From contig DASXOA010000103.1 in the NCBI GenBank assembly GCA_036494675.1, positions 1 through 19,014 of the forward strand: a DNA stretch of 19,014 nt. Direction: 5' to 3'. Position 1 is the stretch's first letter, and each line of letters starts with the position of its first letter. Positions 5,973-13,788 of the stretch are shown here, piece by piece. The translations under genes were made by a program, and so were the position numbers. This DNA comes from Rugosimonospora sp036494675 (GTDB lineage Bacteria; Actinomycetota; Actinomycetes; Mycobacteriales; Micromonosporaceae). Under the pieces are notes generated by a model. It did no database searches and was not told the DNA's origin. It saw only the letters and a program-made list of their open reading frames with translations.

Positions 5973-7988
5973 TCATCCCTCCTGCTCACTGGGCGTGTAG
6001 CGGTACAGGTGGGAGCTGGCGGCGTTGAAGTACAGCGCGCCGTAGCGGTCCGTGGCGAGGCATCGGGCCCCGAGTTTGGTGGCCACGCCGTCGTAGAGCA
6101 CCGTCACCTTGTCGTTGCCGTGGTCGTAGCGGAACAGCCGGTTGGCGGTCACGCCGTACAACTGACCGCTCTCGAAGAGCAGGACATGGTCGTTGCCGTA
6201 ACGGCTGCCGTCGGTGTCGTCGAACAGCGTGACCTTGTGGATCACCTTGCGGTTGGCCGGATTGAACACGAACAGGGTGCTGCCGGCCAGCCCCCACAGC
6301 AGGCCGTCGGCGTCGAAGGCAAGGCCAGCGACGGTCGTGGCACCGGACACCGGCGCCGCGGTGAACAGCGTCTGGTGCGAGACCGGGTCCCAGACGAAGA
6401 GATTCGCCTCGGGCGTGATCGGGTCGATGCCGTAGCCGCCGTTGATGGAGGTGCCGCCGTAGATCAGCCCGTCGCGGTACACCAGCGAGACCGGCGTCTG
6501 GTTGGTCACAACGTTGCGGTACACCGAGAACGCGTTGGTGTCCGGGTTCCACAGGGTGATGGCGCCACCGTGGCGCCCGGTCTCCGGTACCGAGCTCACC
6601 GCGAGCTGGTCGCCGATGTCGACAAAGGACTGCGGCCGGTTCTGCTCGTTGCCGATCGTCACCGGTGGTGCGGGATTGGTGCCCTGTTGCCACGGCTTAT
6701 CCAGGTCGTAACGGTACAGGGCGCCCTGCGGGTACCGGCCGTAGACGAGGTCACCGTGGAAGCTGCCGTAGCCTTCCACCTGTCCGGAGTCGGCCAGCAG
6801 CTCGAAGGCCTTCTTGTCGGGGTCCCAGCGGCCCATGCCCGGCGGTGTCAGGTACGCGCCGCAGTAGATGTTGCCGTCCGGACCGGAGCCGATCACGGTG
6901 AGCTGGTCACCCGAGCCCATCAACGTGGGCTGGAGATAGTAGGTGTGAGCGGTGGCCGGGTTGTAGGCGTAGGTCCGGCCGTTGGTGTAGTAGGTGAACG
7001 CGACGGACGGGCCGGGCAGGTTCGGGTCGGCCAGGTCGATCCACCCCCACGACTCCGGCGCGGCGTTCGGCGCCCAGCTCAGCGTCTGGACGGCGTGGGT
7101 GTCCAGGTTGTAGGTGGCCACCGGGCCAGCGGACGTCTTGTAGTAGATGGTGTTGCCGGTCGCCGGGTCGACCGGTGAAACGCCACGACCGGTGCCGGGT
7201 AGTTGGTCGCCCCAGGTGCCGGTCGTGGTGTCGAGGATGTATGTGCGGTCGGTGGAGACGAACAGCAGTGTGCCGCGCAGGTTCAATTTGTAGATGTCGG
7301 TGGACGCGTGGTCCGCCGGAAGGTCGATCTGGGTGAAGGTGCCAGTCGCCGGGTCGAGGCTGGCCAGCTTCGCGTTCGGCGAGGAGCCCACGTAGATGCG
7401 GCCACCGACCTGCTCGAGCGCCTCGATGTAGGTCTCGCCCGCGATCGCCTGGCCGTAGTTGTGCACCTGCCCGGTCGCCGGATCGTAGGAGAACACCAGG
7501 CCGCCGGGGTAGGTGCCGCCCCACACGAGGCCGTCACTGCCGATGGACAGCCCCCAGAACACCTGGCCGGGCACGGGTACCCCGAGCGATGTCACCTGCG
7601 AGTCACCGGGGCGGTAGTTGTACAGGTCGCCGGTGTCAGAGGTGCCGAAGTAGACGGTGCCGTCCACGGGTGATACGGCCATGGCACGGGCGATGCCGGA
7701 ACCGGACGGGACCCGGATGTCCAAGATGGTCCGCTGGCTGCGCAGGTCGACGACAGCGAACTCGCCGGTGCTTGTCGTGTTGCCCGAGACAAAGAAGTAC
7801 GCCTGCGGTTGGCCGTCTGGTCCGGGGCCGAGGGCCGAGCCCGTATCCTGGGTCTTGTGGACCGGCTCGCCGAGGTCGGCGACCGGCTGCGTGTCATCGG
7901 AGGCCCATCCGACGCGGGCTGGGGCTGCGGCGAGCCCGGACAGCGCCAACGCGGTGGCCACACCGAACTGGCGTCTGGTGATGTGCAT
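5973..7988 (-). CDS. Tat-exported beta-propeller protein of unknown function
   Basis: A 671-residue secreted protein. The N-terminus carries a twin-arginine signal (TRRQFG at 4-9), a hydrophobic stretch ATALALSGLAAAPA and likely cleavage near residue 30. The rest is built of propeller-type repeats: recurring segments such as VFSYDPATG, LASLDPATG, AYNPATA, LFVWDPVS and LFVFNPANRK, each followed by short strands with aromatic and glycine residues. This predicts a seven- or eight-bladed, PQQ/Kelch/NHL-like propeller, possibly two. No catalytic motif is recognised; exported folded Tat proteins of this shape include carbohydrate-active lyases and binding proteins. The ATG at 7988 has GGAGG five bases upstream. 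It follows the ABC permease gene by 29 bases and is followed by the terminator at 5922-5952, so it is the last gene of the sugar-import operon and probably handles the same carbohydrate outside the cell. Confidence 0.8.
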   Translation of the reverse strand: MHITRRQFGVATALALSGLAAAPARVGWASDDTQPVADLGEPVHKTQDTGSALGPGPDGQPQAYFFVSGNTTSTGEFAVVDLRSQRTILDIRVPSGSGIARAMAVSPVDGTVYFGTSDTGDLYNYRPGDSQVTSLGVPVPGQVFWGLSIGSDGLVWGGTYPGGLVFSYDPATGQVHNYGQAIAGETYIEALEQVGGRIYVGSSPNAKLASLDPATGTFTQIDLPADHASTDIYKLNLRGTLLFVSTDRTYILDTTTGTWGDQLPGTGRGVSPVDPATGNTIYYKTSAGPVATYNLDTHAVQTLSWAPNAAPESWGWIDLADPNLPGPSVAFTYYTNGRTYAYNPATAHTYYLQPTLMGSGDQLTVIGSGPDGNIYCGAYLTPPGMGRWDPDKKAFELLADSGQVEGYGSFHGDLVYGRYPQGALYRYDLDKPWQQGTNPAPPVTIGNEQNRPQSFVDIGDQLAVSSVPETGRHGGAITLWNPDTNAFSVYRNVVTNQTPVSLVYRDGLIYGGTSINGGYGIDPITPEANLFVWDPVSHQTLFTAAPVSGATTVAGLAFDADGLLWGLAGSTLFVFNPANRKVIHKVTLFDDTDGSRYGNDHVLLFESGQLYGVTANRLFRYDHGNDKVTVLYDGVATKLGARCLATDRYGALYFNAASSHLYRYTPSEQEG

Positions 7989-8017
7989 GACTTCCTCCGG
8001 GAACGTGAGGTAGTGAC

Positions 8018-8854
8018 TTACTTGAGTCCGGTCATGGTGACGCCGCGCACGAAGTAGCGCTGCAGCGCCAGATAGATCACGAGGATGGGCAGGAACGTGA
8101 TGACGGCAGCCGCCATGGTGACCGCCAGGGATGTCTGCTGGGCTTGCAGGCTGGCCAGCCCGACCGTGAGCGTGTAATGGTCGGGTGACTGCATCGCCAC
8201 CAGAGGCCAGAGGAAGTCATTCCAGTGCCAGAGAAAGACGAACACGCCCAGGGTGGCGATGATCGGCTTGCACTGCGGCAGCACGATGCGCATCAACACC
8301 CGCAGCTCGCCGGCTCCGTCGATGCGGGCGGCCTCGATCAGCTCGTCAGGGATGGCCCGGATGAACTGGCGCATGAGGAACAGTGCCTGCGCGTTGGCCA
8401 GCGTCGGCACGATGAGGCCGGGGAGCGTGTTGAGCAGTCCCAGGTTGCGCACGAGGATGAACTGCGGGATCAGGGTCAAGTGGTAGGGCACCATCAGCAT
8501 CGCGAGGCACCCCCAGAACAGCACGGTGCGGCCGTAGAATCGCTTCTTCGCGAACGCGTAGGCGGCGATCGATGCGAGCAGCAGCACCAGAACCACTGAG
8601 GTGACCGAGTAGATGGCAGTGTTGACCAGCCAGCGCGGCATGTCACCGGAGGCGAACGCGTCGCGGTACGCGCCGAAGTTGATGTGGGTGGGAAACAGCG
8701 AGCCCGGCAGCGACAGCGCGCGCCCCTTCTGCAGGGACAGCACGGCCATGACGAAGAATGGGAAGATCGTGACCACCGCGACCAGCGCTAGCGGTGCGTG
8801 AACCCACAGCCGGCGCCGCCTCCGCCGGGGCCTGGCCACCGATGCTCCGGTCAT
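8018..8854 (-). CDS. Carbohydrate ABC transporter permease, MalG type (CUT1)
   Basis: A 278-residue inner-membrane permease with a basic N-terminus (RPRRRRRRLW) followed by about six hydrophobic helices. The first is PLALVAVVTIFPFFVMAVL (21-39). The cytoplasmic EAA loop that docks the ATPase is at 171-196 (ELIEAARIDGAGELRVLMRI, then VLPQCKP), and the C-terminus LQRYFVRGVTMTGLK is typical of MalG-type subunits. The ATG at 8854 overlaps the stop of the partner permease as ATGA, and GGGAGG precedes it. It pairs with the upstream MalF-type protein to form the channel. No ATP-binding gene occurs in the window, so the pair probably uses a shared MsiK-like ATPase encoded elsewhere. Confidence 0.92.
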   Translation of the reverse strand: MTGASVARPRRRRRRLWVHAPLALVAVVTIFPFFVMAVLSLQKGRALSLPGSLFPTHINFGAYRDAFASGDMPRWLVNTAIYSVTSVVLVLLLASIAAYAFAKKRFYGRTVLFWGCLAMLMVPYHLTLIPQFILVRNLGLLNTLPGLIVPTLANAQALFLMRQFIRAIPDELIEAARIDGAGELRVLMRIVLPQCKPIIATLGVFVFLWHWNDFLWPLVAMQSPDHYTLTVGLASLQAQQTSLAVTMAAAVITFLPILVIYLALQRYFVRGVTMTGLK

Positions 8855-9783
8855 GACTCCTCCCGAAACAGCCACCGCTGGATGAGCGAGACCACCAGCG
8901 TGATCGCGAACAGGACCACGCCCGCCGCCGAGGCGTAGCCGAAGTCGAAGTAGTGGAAGCCTTCGTCGTACACCATGTAGACGAGCGAGTAGCTGGAGCG
9001 CTCGGGACCACCAGCGGTCATCACGTAGATGACGTCGAACACTTGGAACGACTGGATGATCTCCAGTACCACAACGAGGAACAGCGCCGGTTTGAGCTGC
9101 GGCAGCGTGATACGCCAGAACCTTTGCCACGCCGAAGCACCGTCCACCACGGCCGCCTCGGCGTACTCGGCGGGGATGGCGAGCAGCCCGGCGAGCAGGA
9201 TCAGCATGTCGTAGCCGAATCGGGTCCACACGCTGAGCAGCGACAGCGACGGTAGCACCATCGCCCCCGAGCTCAGCCACGGCACCGGTCCCACGCCTAT
9301 CTTGCCGAACAGCCAGTTCAGCGGCCCATCCGAGGAGTACAGCCACAGCCAGATCACGCTGGTGGTGACCAGGCTGGTGACCACCGGCAGGAAGTACAGC
9401 ACTCGGTACACCGCGATGCCCCGGATCGACCGGACGCACAGTTGCGCCATGCAAAGCGACACCGCCACGGTCAGCGGAACCGCGATGGCGGTGTAGACAC
9501 AGGTTACCTTCAAGGCGTTCCAGAACAGCGTGTCCTGCAACAGCCGCTGGAAGTTGTCCAGCCCGCGCCATTCCAGCTCACCGTTGATGCGGTACTGGCC
9601 TAGCGACAGCAGCATGCCGGCGATCGTCGGGCCGATCCGGAAGACCAGGAACAGCAAGAGGTACGGCGCGACGAACAGCAGCGCGATGCCCGACCCGCTG
9701 CGGCGCAGCCGGGCCCATCGGCCGACCGGAGCCGGCCGCGGCGCCGACGGCCGGGCGGGCGGGGTGGTGGTCCGTACCGACAC
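8851..9783 (-). CDS. Carbohydrate ABC transporter permease, MalF/UgpA type (CUT1)
   Basis: A 310-residue integral-membrane protein with a proline/arginine-rich cytoplasmic N-terminus and a first helix at about 31-56 (GIALLFVAPYLLLFLVF). Further helices lie near 95-115, 128-150, 176-200, 233-255 and 285-303. The EAA loop is at 206-230 (EYAEAAVVDGASAWQRFWRI, then TLPQL). The segment VFDVIYVMTAGGP at 248-260 is characteristic of this subunit. The GTG start at 9783 lies four bases after the stop of the binding-protein gene, with no strong ribosome binding site, so translation is likely coupled. It forms the membrane channel with the downstream MalG-type subunit. Confidence 0.92.
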   Translation of the reverse strand: MSVRTTTPPARPSAPRPAPVGRWARLRRSGSGIALLFVAPYLLLFLVFRIGPTIAGMLLSLGQYRINGELEWRGLDNFQRLLQDTLFWNALKVTCVYTAIAVPLTVAVSLCMAQLCVRSIRGIAVYRVLYFLPVVTSLVTTSVIWLWLYSSDGPLNWLFGKIGVGPVPWLSSGAMVLPSLSLLSVWTRFGYDMLILLAGLLAIPAEYAEAAVVDGASAWQRFWRITLPQLKPALFLVVVLEIIQSFQVFDVIYVMTAGGPERSSYSLVYMVYDEGFHYFDFGYASAAGVVLFAITLVVSLIQRWLFREES

Positions 9784-9787
9784 GGGT

Positions 9788-11077
9788 TCAGCCGCGGGCT
9801 AGCAGGTCGTTGACCGACTTGGCCGCGCTGTCCAGCGCCGCGGTGACTGACTTGTGGCCCAGCAGCGTGGCCTGGATCTCCGGTTTGATCAGGTCCATCA
9901 CCTGGCGGGCCTTGGGGTTGATCTCCCCGGACTTGGTGTCATCGGTGAACTTCTCCGCCGCGCCGGTCAGCGGGTCGCCGGCGAAAAGCGCACCGACAGA
10001 GACACGCGGTGAGAAGTACTTGCGGTCTTTGTCGAACGCCTTGAGTTGGTCCGGGGAGGCCAGCCACTTCACCCACGCCTTGGCGGCTACCTTGTTCTGC
10101 GCGCCTTCCAGCACGGACAGCCCACCGACCACGCCGTAGCCGACCGCGACGGTCTTCTTCAACGGGGCGACCACCTCCCAGTCGGCGAGGTTCACCCCCG
10201 GCATGGTGAACAGGTCGGACACCCCGAACTCGGTGACCACGGCCACCTTGCCGTGCGCGACCGGATCCGACTCGGTCGGCGGAGTCTTGGTCAGCGGCTG
10301 CGTGGGCACGTACCCGCCGTCGACGAGTTGCTTGAGGTAGCTGAGCGTGGCGACCCCGGCCGGTGAGTTGAACGCCGCTGACTTGCCGTCGGGGCTGAGC
10401 ACCTCGCCACCGGCCTCCCACAAAAGCGGGTAGAAGGTGAGGTTGAGCGTCTGCGCCGGGTCGGCCTCGTACTCGGTGAGGTAGTAGCCCTTGGCCTTCA
10501 ACGCTGGGGCGATGGCCAGCATGTCATCCCAGCTGGCGGGGGTCTGCGTGATCCCGGCGGCCGCCATCACCTTCTTATTGATCAGGGTGCCGGTGCCGCC
10601 CATGAGGATCGGCACCCCGTACAAAGTGTCGTTGTAAGTCATCGCATCCAGCGCGTTGGGCCGGAAATCGCTCTTGTCGCTGGCGATCACGTCGGAGACG
10701 TCGGCCAGCGAGCCGCTCTGCGCGTACTGCGGGAGCTGGTCGGGAATCAGGTACACCACGTCCGGGCCGGTGTCGCCGGCGATCGCGGTGGTCAGCTTGG
10801 TGTCCCGGTCCGCCCACGGCTGCACTGTCACGGTCACGTCGACCTTGGTGTATTGCTTGCGGAACGCCTCGATCTGGGCCGGCCACCAGTCCTTCTCGTG
10901 AGTGGCGTCGATCGGGTAGATCCACATGGTGACCTTGCCGGACACATCGTCCGGGTTGGCCGGAACCGTCTGGCCGGAGTCCGACCCGCAGCCCGCGGCG
11001 GCGACCCCCATGGCCGCCACGGCACCGCCGCCGAAAACCCGCAACAGGGCCCGGCGCGACACCTCCATCTCACCCAT
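9788..11077 (-). CDS. Sugar ABC transporter substrate-binding lipoprotein (family 1 solute-binding)
   Basis: A 429-residue extracytoplasmic solute-binding protein. The signal peptide has twin arginines (SRRALLRVF, 7-15), a hydrophobic core and a lipobox AAGC with C30 as the lipidated residue, so it may be Tat-exported before lipidation. The mature part shows typical binding-protein segments: VTMWIYPID, DVVYLIPDQLPQYA, YGVPILMGGTGTLINKK and KAWVKWLASPDQLKAF. ATG 11077 was chosen because GGGAG lies seven to eight bases upstream; ATG 11113 adds twelve residues ahead of the signal, and ATG 11068 is also possible. A candidate promoter and operator lie upstream (11148-11198). It is followed directly by the two permeases. 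The ligand is probably an oligosaccharide or glycoside containing galactose, inferred only from the GH35 neighbour. Confidence 0.92.
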   Translation of the reverse strand: MGEMEVSRRALLRVFGGGAVAAMGVAAAGCGSDSGQTVPANPDDVSGKVTMWIYPIDATHEKDWWPAQIEAFRKQYTKVDVTVTVQPWADRDTKLTTAIAGDTGPDVVYLIPDQLPQYAQSGSLADVSDVIASDKSDFRPNALDAMTYNDTLYGVPILMGGTGTLINKKVMAAAGITQTPASWDDMLAIAPALKAKGYYLTEYEADPAQTLNLTFYPLLWEAGGEVLSPDGKSAAFNSPAGVATLSYLKQLVDGGYVPTQPLTKTPPTESDPVAHGKVAVVTEFGVSDLFTMPGVNLADWEVVAPLKKTVAVGYGVVGGLSVLEGAQNKVAAKAWVKWLASPDQLKAFDKDRKYFSPRVSVGALFAGDPLTGAAEKFTDDTKSGEINPKARQVMDLIKPEIQATLLGHKSVTAALDSAAKSVNDLLARG

Positions 11078-11147
11078 CCCTGCGCTCCCGTCTGCCAGTT
11101 CACCCAGCGTCATCTCGCGCCAGGCTCTTGTTAGATTCGGTCATGGC

Positions 11148-11171
11148 CGTAATTGAATGTGATCAAAGACG
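11148..11171. promoter_or_regulatory. Near-palindromic operator candidate upstream of the ABC transporter operon
   Basis: A 24-base imperfect palindrome has arms CGT-nn-TTGA and TCAA-nn-ACG around six bases; seven of twelve half-site positions are symmetric. It overlaps the predicted -10 box and transcription start of the leftward promoter, a position suited to repression. It does not match the GAATTC-centred sites at 16000 and 16111, so a different regulator is more likely. Confidence 0.35.
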
Positions 11172-11198
11172 CTACGGCGCCGGGAGCCGTTTGGTCAA
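11169..11198 (-). promoter_or_regulatory. Candidate sigma-70-type promoter for the ABC transporter operon
   Basis: Reading leftward, TTGACC (11198-11193) and TAGCGT (11174-11169) are separated by 18 bases, matching the actinobacterial TTGAC / TAnnnT pattern. The -35 box overlaps the stop codon of the GH35 gene. A start near 11162 would give a leader of about 85 bases to the chosen ATG 11077. It suggests the transporter genes can be expressed independently of the upstream enzyme genes. Confidence 0.4.
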
Positions 11199-13018
11199 GG
11201 GCATGACGTCGCCCATAGGTCATCATGGCTTGACGTCGAGGTCGCGATCTGGCCAGTTTCGGCCCAGCCGAAACTGGTGGTGGAAAGCACTTCGACAACC
11301 GGCTGAGCGACCTCGTCCAGCTCCAGAATGACCAGTTCGTTGCGGCCAGGGCGCAGCAGTGGCCAGGGCAGGTAGAGCGAACGCTGCGGACCGACCGACC
11401 AGTACCGACCCAGGCAGAACCCGTTGACCCACACGTACCCCTTGGTCCAACCCGGCAGGGCCAGATGTGCGTCGCCCGGCCGGTCCACCTCCAGGTACCC
11501 ACGGTGGTACACCGGGCCTACCCCGGGCCTGGCGGCGATGCCGGCCCAGGGCAACGCGTCGATCGTCAGCGGGATCGGTCGCGCGGTCCAGCCGTGGATG
11601 AACTGCTCGCCCCGGCGCACGCCGACAACGATGCCCTTACGTTCCCCCAGCCGCGGGCCCAGGTTGATCCGGCCCATCGACTCGACGAGGATGTCCAGGC
11701 CTGCGTGCTCGCCCGGCACGGCCACCTCGACGCGGTTGTGACCGCTATCCAAGGTTGCCACCCGCCGGCCGTCGACCCAGACATGCGCGCGGTCGGCCAG
11801 ACCGTCGAGGACCAGCGGCTCGGGCGGGCACGGGCCTGACAGCACCGAGCGATAGTGCACGAGGCCATGGTGAAGGCCGAGGTCCTCGAACGTCGGCGGC
11901 ATGGCCGCGTAGACCGCACCTACGTCGCTCAGCACGCGCGAGAGCGGCAGTGACTCGCGCATGTGCACCCGCGCCGGCGCTAGAGCCGGTGCCGCAGGCG
12001 GTGGTTCGGGCAGGTCCGTGCCGGCATAGCTTTCGAGGATCCGGCGGAACGCCCAGAACTTCTGGGTCGGCGAGCCATCTTCAGCGATGGGCGCGTCGTA
12101 GTCGTAGGACGTGATGTCGGACCGGTGCTCCCCCACGTCCGGCGACGCCCACTTTGCCCCCGCCCACGCGCCGAAACTCGTGCCGCCGTGGGCCATGTAG
12201 ATGTTCACGTCGGCGCCCGCCGCGAGGATCCGCTCGAGCACGTCCGCCGCGTCCGTGGCGGCACGGGTCACCCGCTCGCCACCCCAATAGGAGTACCAGC
12301 CGCACCAGAACTCCATGCAGAATGGCGCATCCTGCGGCCGGCACCGGGCAAGTGCGGCAAACGCCTGCTCCGGTTTGCTGCCGAAGTTGACTGTCGCTCG
12401 CACATCCGGGACCGTGCCGGCGCTCAGCAGGCCATCCTGCGCACCATCCGATGTGACCAGCGGGACGTCGACGCCGCGACGGCGCAGGCCATCCCGCAGG
12501 TGACGCAGGTAATCACGGTCGCAACCGTAGGAGCCGTACTCGTTCTCCACCTGCATCATGATCACGTTGCCGCCGTGGGTCGCCAGGTGGGGTATCAGGC
12601 GCGGGATCAACACATCGAACCACGCGTCGACCGCGGACAGGTAGCTCGGCTCGGCGCAACGGATCCGTTGTCCTGGTCGGCCGGTCAGCCACCACGGCAG
12701 GCCACCGTTGTCCCACTCGGCACAGATGTAGGGTCCCGGTCGCACAATCGCGCGCAGCCCGGCGGCGGCTGCCGCACGCAGAAACCCTTCCACGTCGGCC
12801 AGCCCGTCGAACAGGTACGCCCCCGGCCGCGGTTCATGCAGGTTCCACGGCACGTACGTCTCGACCGTGTTCAGCCCCATCGCCCGCAGCATGCCCAAAC
12901 GATGCTCCCACTGCTGCGGCAGGACACGGAAGTAGTGCAGGGCGCCCGACAGAATGCGCACCGCCTCCCCGGCAGTGGAACGCTGGCGCCGCTGAGGGAG
13001 TCGAGATGCCGGTGTCAC
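11195..13018 (-). CDS. GH35 family beta-galactosidase (cytoplasmic)
   Basis: A 607-residue glycoside hydrolase family 35 enzyme that should release terminal beta-galactosyl residues with retention. The catalytic TIM barrel carries the family signatures LSGALHYFRV (23-32), GLNTVETYVPWNLHEP (48-63), RPGPYICAEWDNGGLPWWL (93-111) and MMQVENEYGSYG (154-165), with E160 the predicted acid/base. MEFWCGWY (235-242) holds E236, the predicted nucleophile. Later segments (VYAAMPPTFEDL and, at 527-540, KGYVWVNGFCLGRY) are the usual jelly-roll domains. There is no signal peptide, so it acts on imported oligosaccharides. The GTG at 13018 overlaps the upstream stop as GTGA; the longer frame upstream overlaps the previous gene and is a shadow. 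The C-terminus runs slightly beyond the conserved domain (IATSTSSHDDLWATSCP). Confidence 0.93.
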   Translation of the reverse strand: MTPASRLPQRRQRSTAGEAVRILSGALHYFRVLPQQWEHRLGMLRAMGLNTVETYVPWNLHEPRPGAYLFDGLADVEGFLRAAAAAGLRAIVRPGPYICAEWDNGGLPWWLTGRPGQRIRCAEPSYLSAVDAWFDVLIPRLIPHLATHGGNVIMMQVENEYGSYGCDRDYLRHLRDGLRRRGVDVPLVTSDGAQDGLLSAGTVPDVRATVNFGSKPEQAFAALARCRPQDAPFCMEFWCGWYSYWGGERVTRAATDAADVLERILAAGADVNIYMAHGGTSFGAWAGAKWASPDVGEHRSDITSYDYDAPIAEDGSPTQKFWAFRRILESYAGTDLPEPPPAAPALAPARVHMRESLPLSRVLSDVGAVYAAMPPTFEDLGLHHGLVHYRSVLSGPCPPEPLVLDGLADRAHVWVDGRRVATLDSGHNRVEVAVPGEHAGLDILVESMGRINLGPRLGERKGIVVGVRRGEQFIHGWTARPIPLTIDALPWAGIAARPGVGPVYHRGYLEVDRPGDAHLALPGWTKGYVWVNGFCLGRYWSVGPQRSLYLPWPLLRPGRNELVILELDEVAQPVVEVLSTTSFGWAETGQIATSTSSHDDLWATSCP

Positions 13019-13788
13019 GCGGGATCCAGCATTGCGCGGAACGCGGTCAAGGCATCGCGCAGCGGCGCGGCATCGGGGTACCACCTGCGCTCCCACTCCA
13101 GCGAGAGCCAGCCGGTGTAGCCGACCCTGTCTAGTTGTGCAAGCGACTCGCGGATGGGGACCGCACCGGTGCCGGGCAGGACGGGGGCAAGATCTGTGGT
13201 GCTGGCCGCGTCCTTGATCTGGACGTGGCGCAGCCACGGCGCCAGTTCGTCGGCGGTGACAACGGGCTTTTCACCGGCCCGCCACGGGTTGATGACATCC
13301 CACAATGCGCCGACCCAGGGTGAGTCGACCTGGGCGAGCACGTGCCCGACAGCGGCGCCCGTGAGCAGCGCGTCGTGGGTTTCTATAACGACGCTGACCG
13401 TACCGTCGAGCTGACTGGCGAGCACGGCCAGGCGTTCGACGGCCCGCTCCTGCACGTCACTCTGGCCTTCCAGGGCGCCGAAGATCCGCACAAACGGCGC
13501 GCCGAGCGCCTCGGCGAGCTCGACATGGCGCATCGCCTCGGCGACCGGGTCGCCGTCCGGGCGGGCGATGCGAACGTACGAGCAGACGCAGACGACGCTG
13601 ATCCCGGCGTCGGCGAACAGGCGTCCGATCGCGCGTGCGCGCGGCGTCGGGGTGTCGGGGCGCAGGGGCTCACCTTCGGCGCAGCGCAGTTCGACGCCGG
13701 AATAACCGGTGTCGCGGGCGAGGGCGATGACGTCGTCGAGGGGGGCCCCGGGGACGCCGAGGGTGCTGAAGGCGAGGCGACGGCTCAT
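13015..13788 (-). CDS. Sugar phosphate isomerase/epimerase-like TIM barrel (AP endonuclease 2 / xylose isomerase-like)
   Basis: A 257-residue protein of the xylose-isomerase-like TIM-barrel superfamily. Likely divalent-metal ligands are E136 (SVVIETHD), D164 (GALWDVINPW), H188 (LRHVQIKDA) and E231 (WLSLEWERRW), the usual E-D-H-E layout. The opening LAFSTLGVPGAPLDDVIALA and GYSGVELR are typical of the family. Members isomerise or epimerise sugars, dehydrate inosose, or cleave 3-keto-glycosides together with Gfo/Idh oxidoreductases. ATG 13788 overlaps the upstream oxidoreductase stop as ATGA, and its own stop overlaps the GH35 start as GTGA. That tight coupling makes a shared substrate with the oxidoreductase likely; the exact reaction is unknown. 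Confidence 0.88.
   Translation of the reverse strand: MSRRLAFSTLGVPGAPLDDVIALARDTGYSGVELRCAEGEPLRPDTPTPRARAIGRLFADAGISVVCVCSYVRIARPDGDPVAEAMRHVELAEALGAPFVRIFGALEGQSDVQERAVERLAVLASQLDGTVSVVIETHDALLTGAAVGHVLAQVDSPWVGALWDVINPWRAGEKPVVTADELAPWLRHVQIKDAASTTDLAPVLPGTGAVPIRESLAQLDRVGYTGWLSLEWERRWYPDAAPLRDALTAFRAMLDPA

Noticed and set aside
5432..5989. Minus-strand frame across the gap between the regulator and propeller genes
   Set aside because: It overlaps the regulator's HTH region antisense and crosses the terminator hairpin; the residues in the gap (such as YPGNGLPGIHEFINDRL) looked protein-like but match no family I know.
5940..7178. Plus-strand open frame (412 codons) opposite the propeller gene
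   Set aside because: The minus strand has a Tat signal and repeated propeller motifs; this frame has none and would start inside the terminator hairpin.
12125..13120. Plus-strand open frame (331 codons) opposite the GH35 gene
   Set aside because: Antisense to unmistakable GH35 catalytic motifs; no ribosome binding site or family signature.
13019..13237. Extended N-terminus for the GH35 protein (open frame from 13237)
   Set aside because: It lies inside the TIM-barrel gene; GH35 conservation begins about twenty residues after the GTG at 13018.
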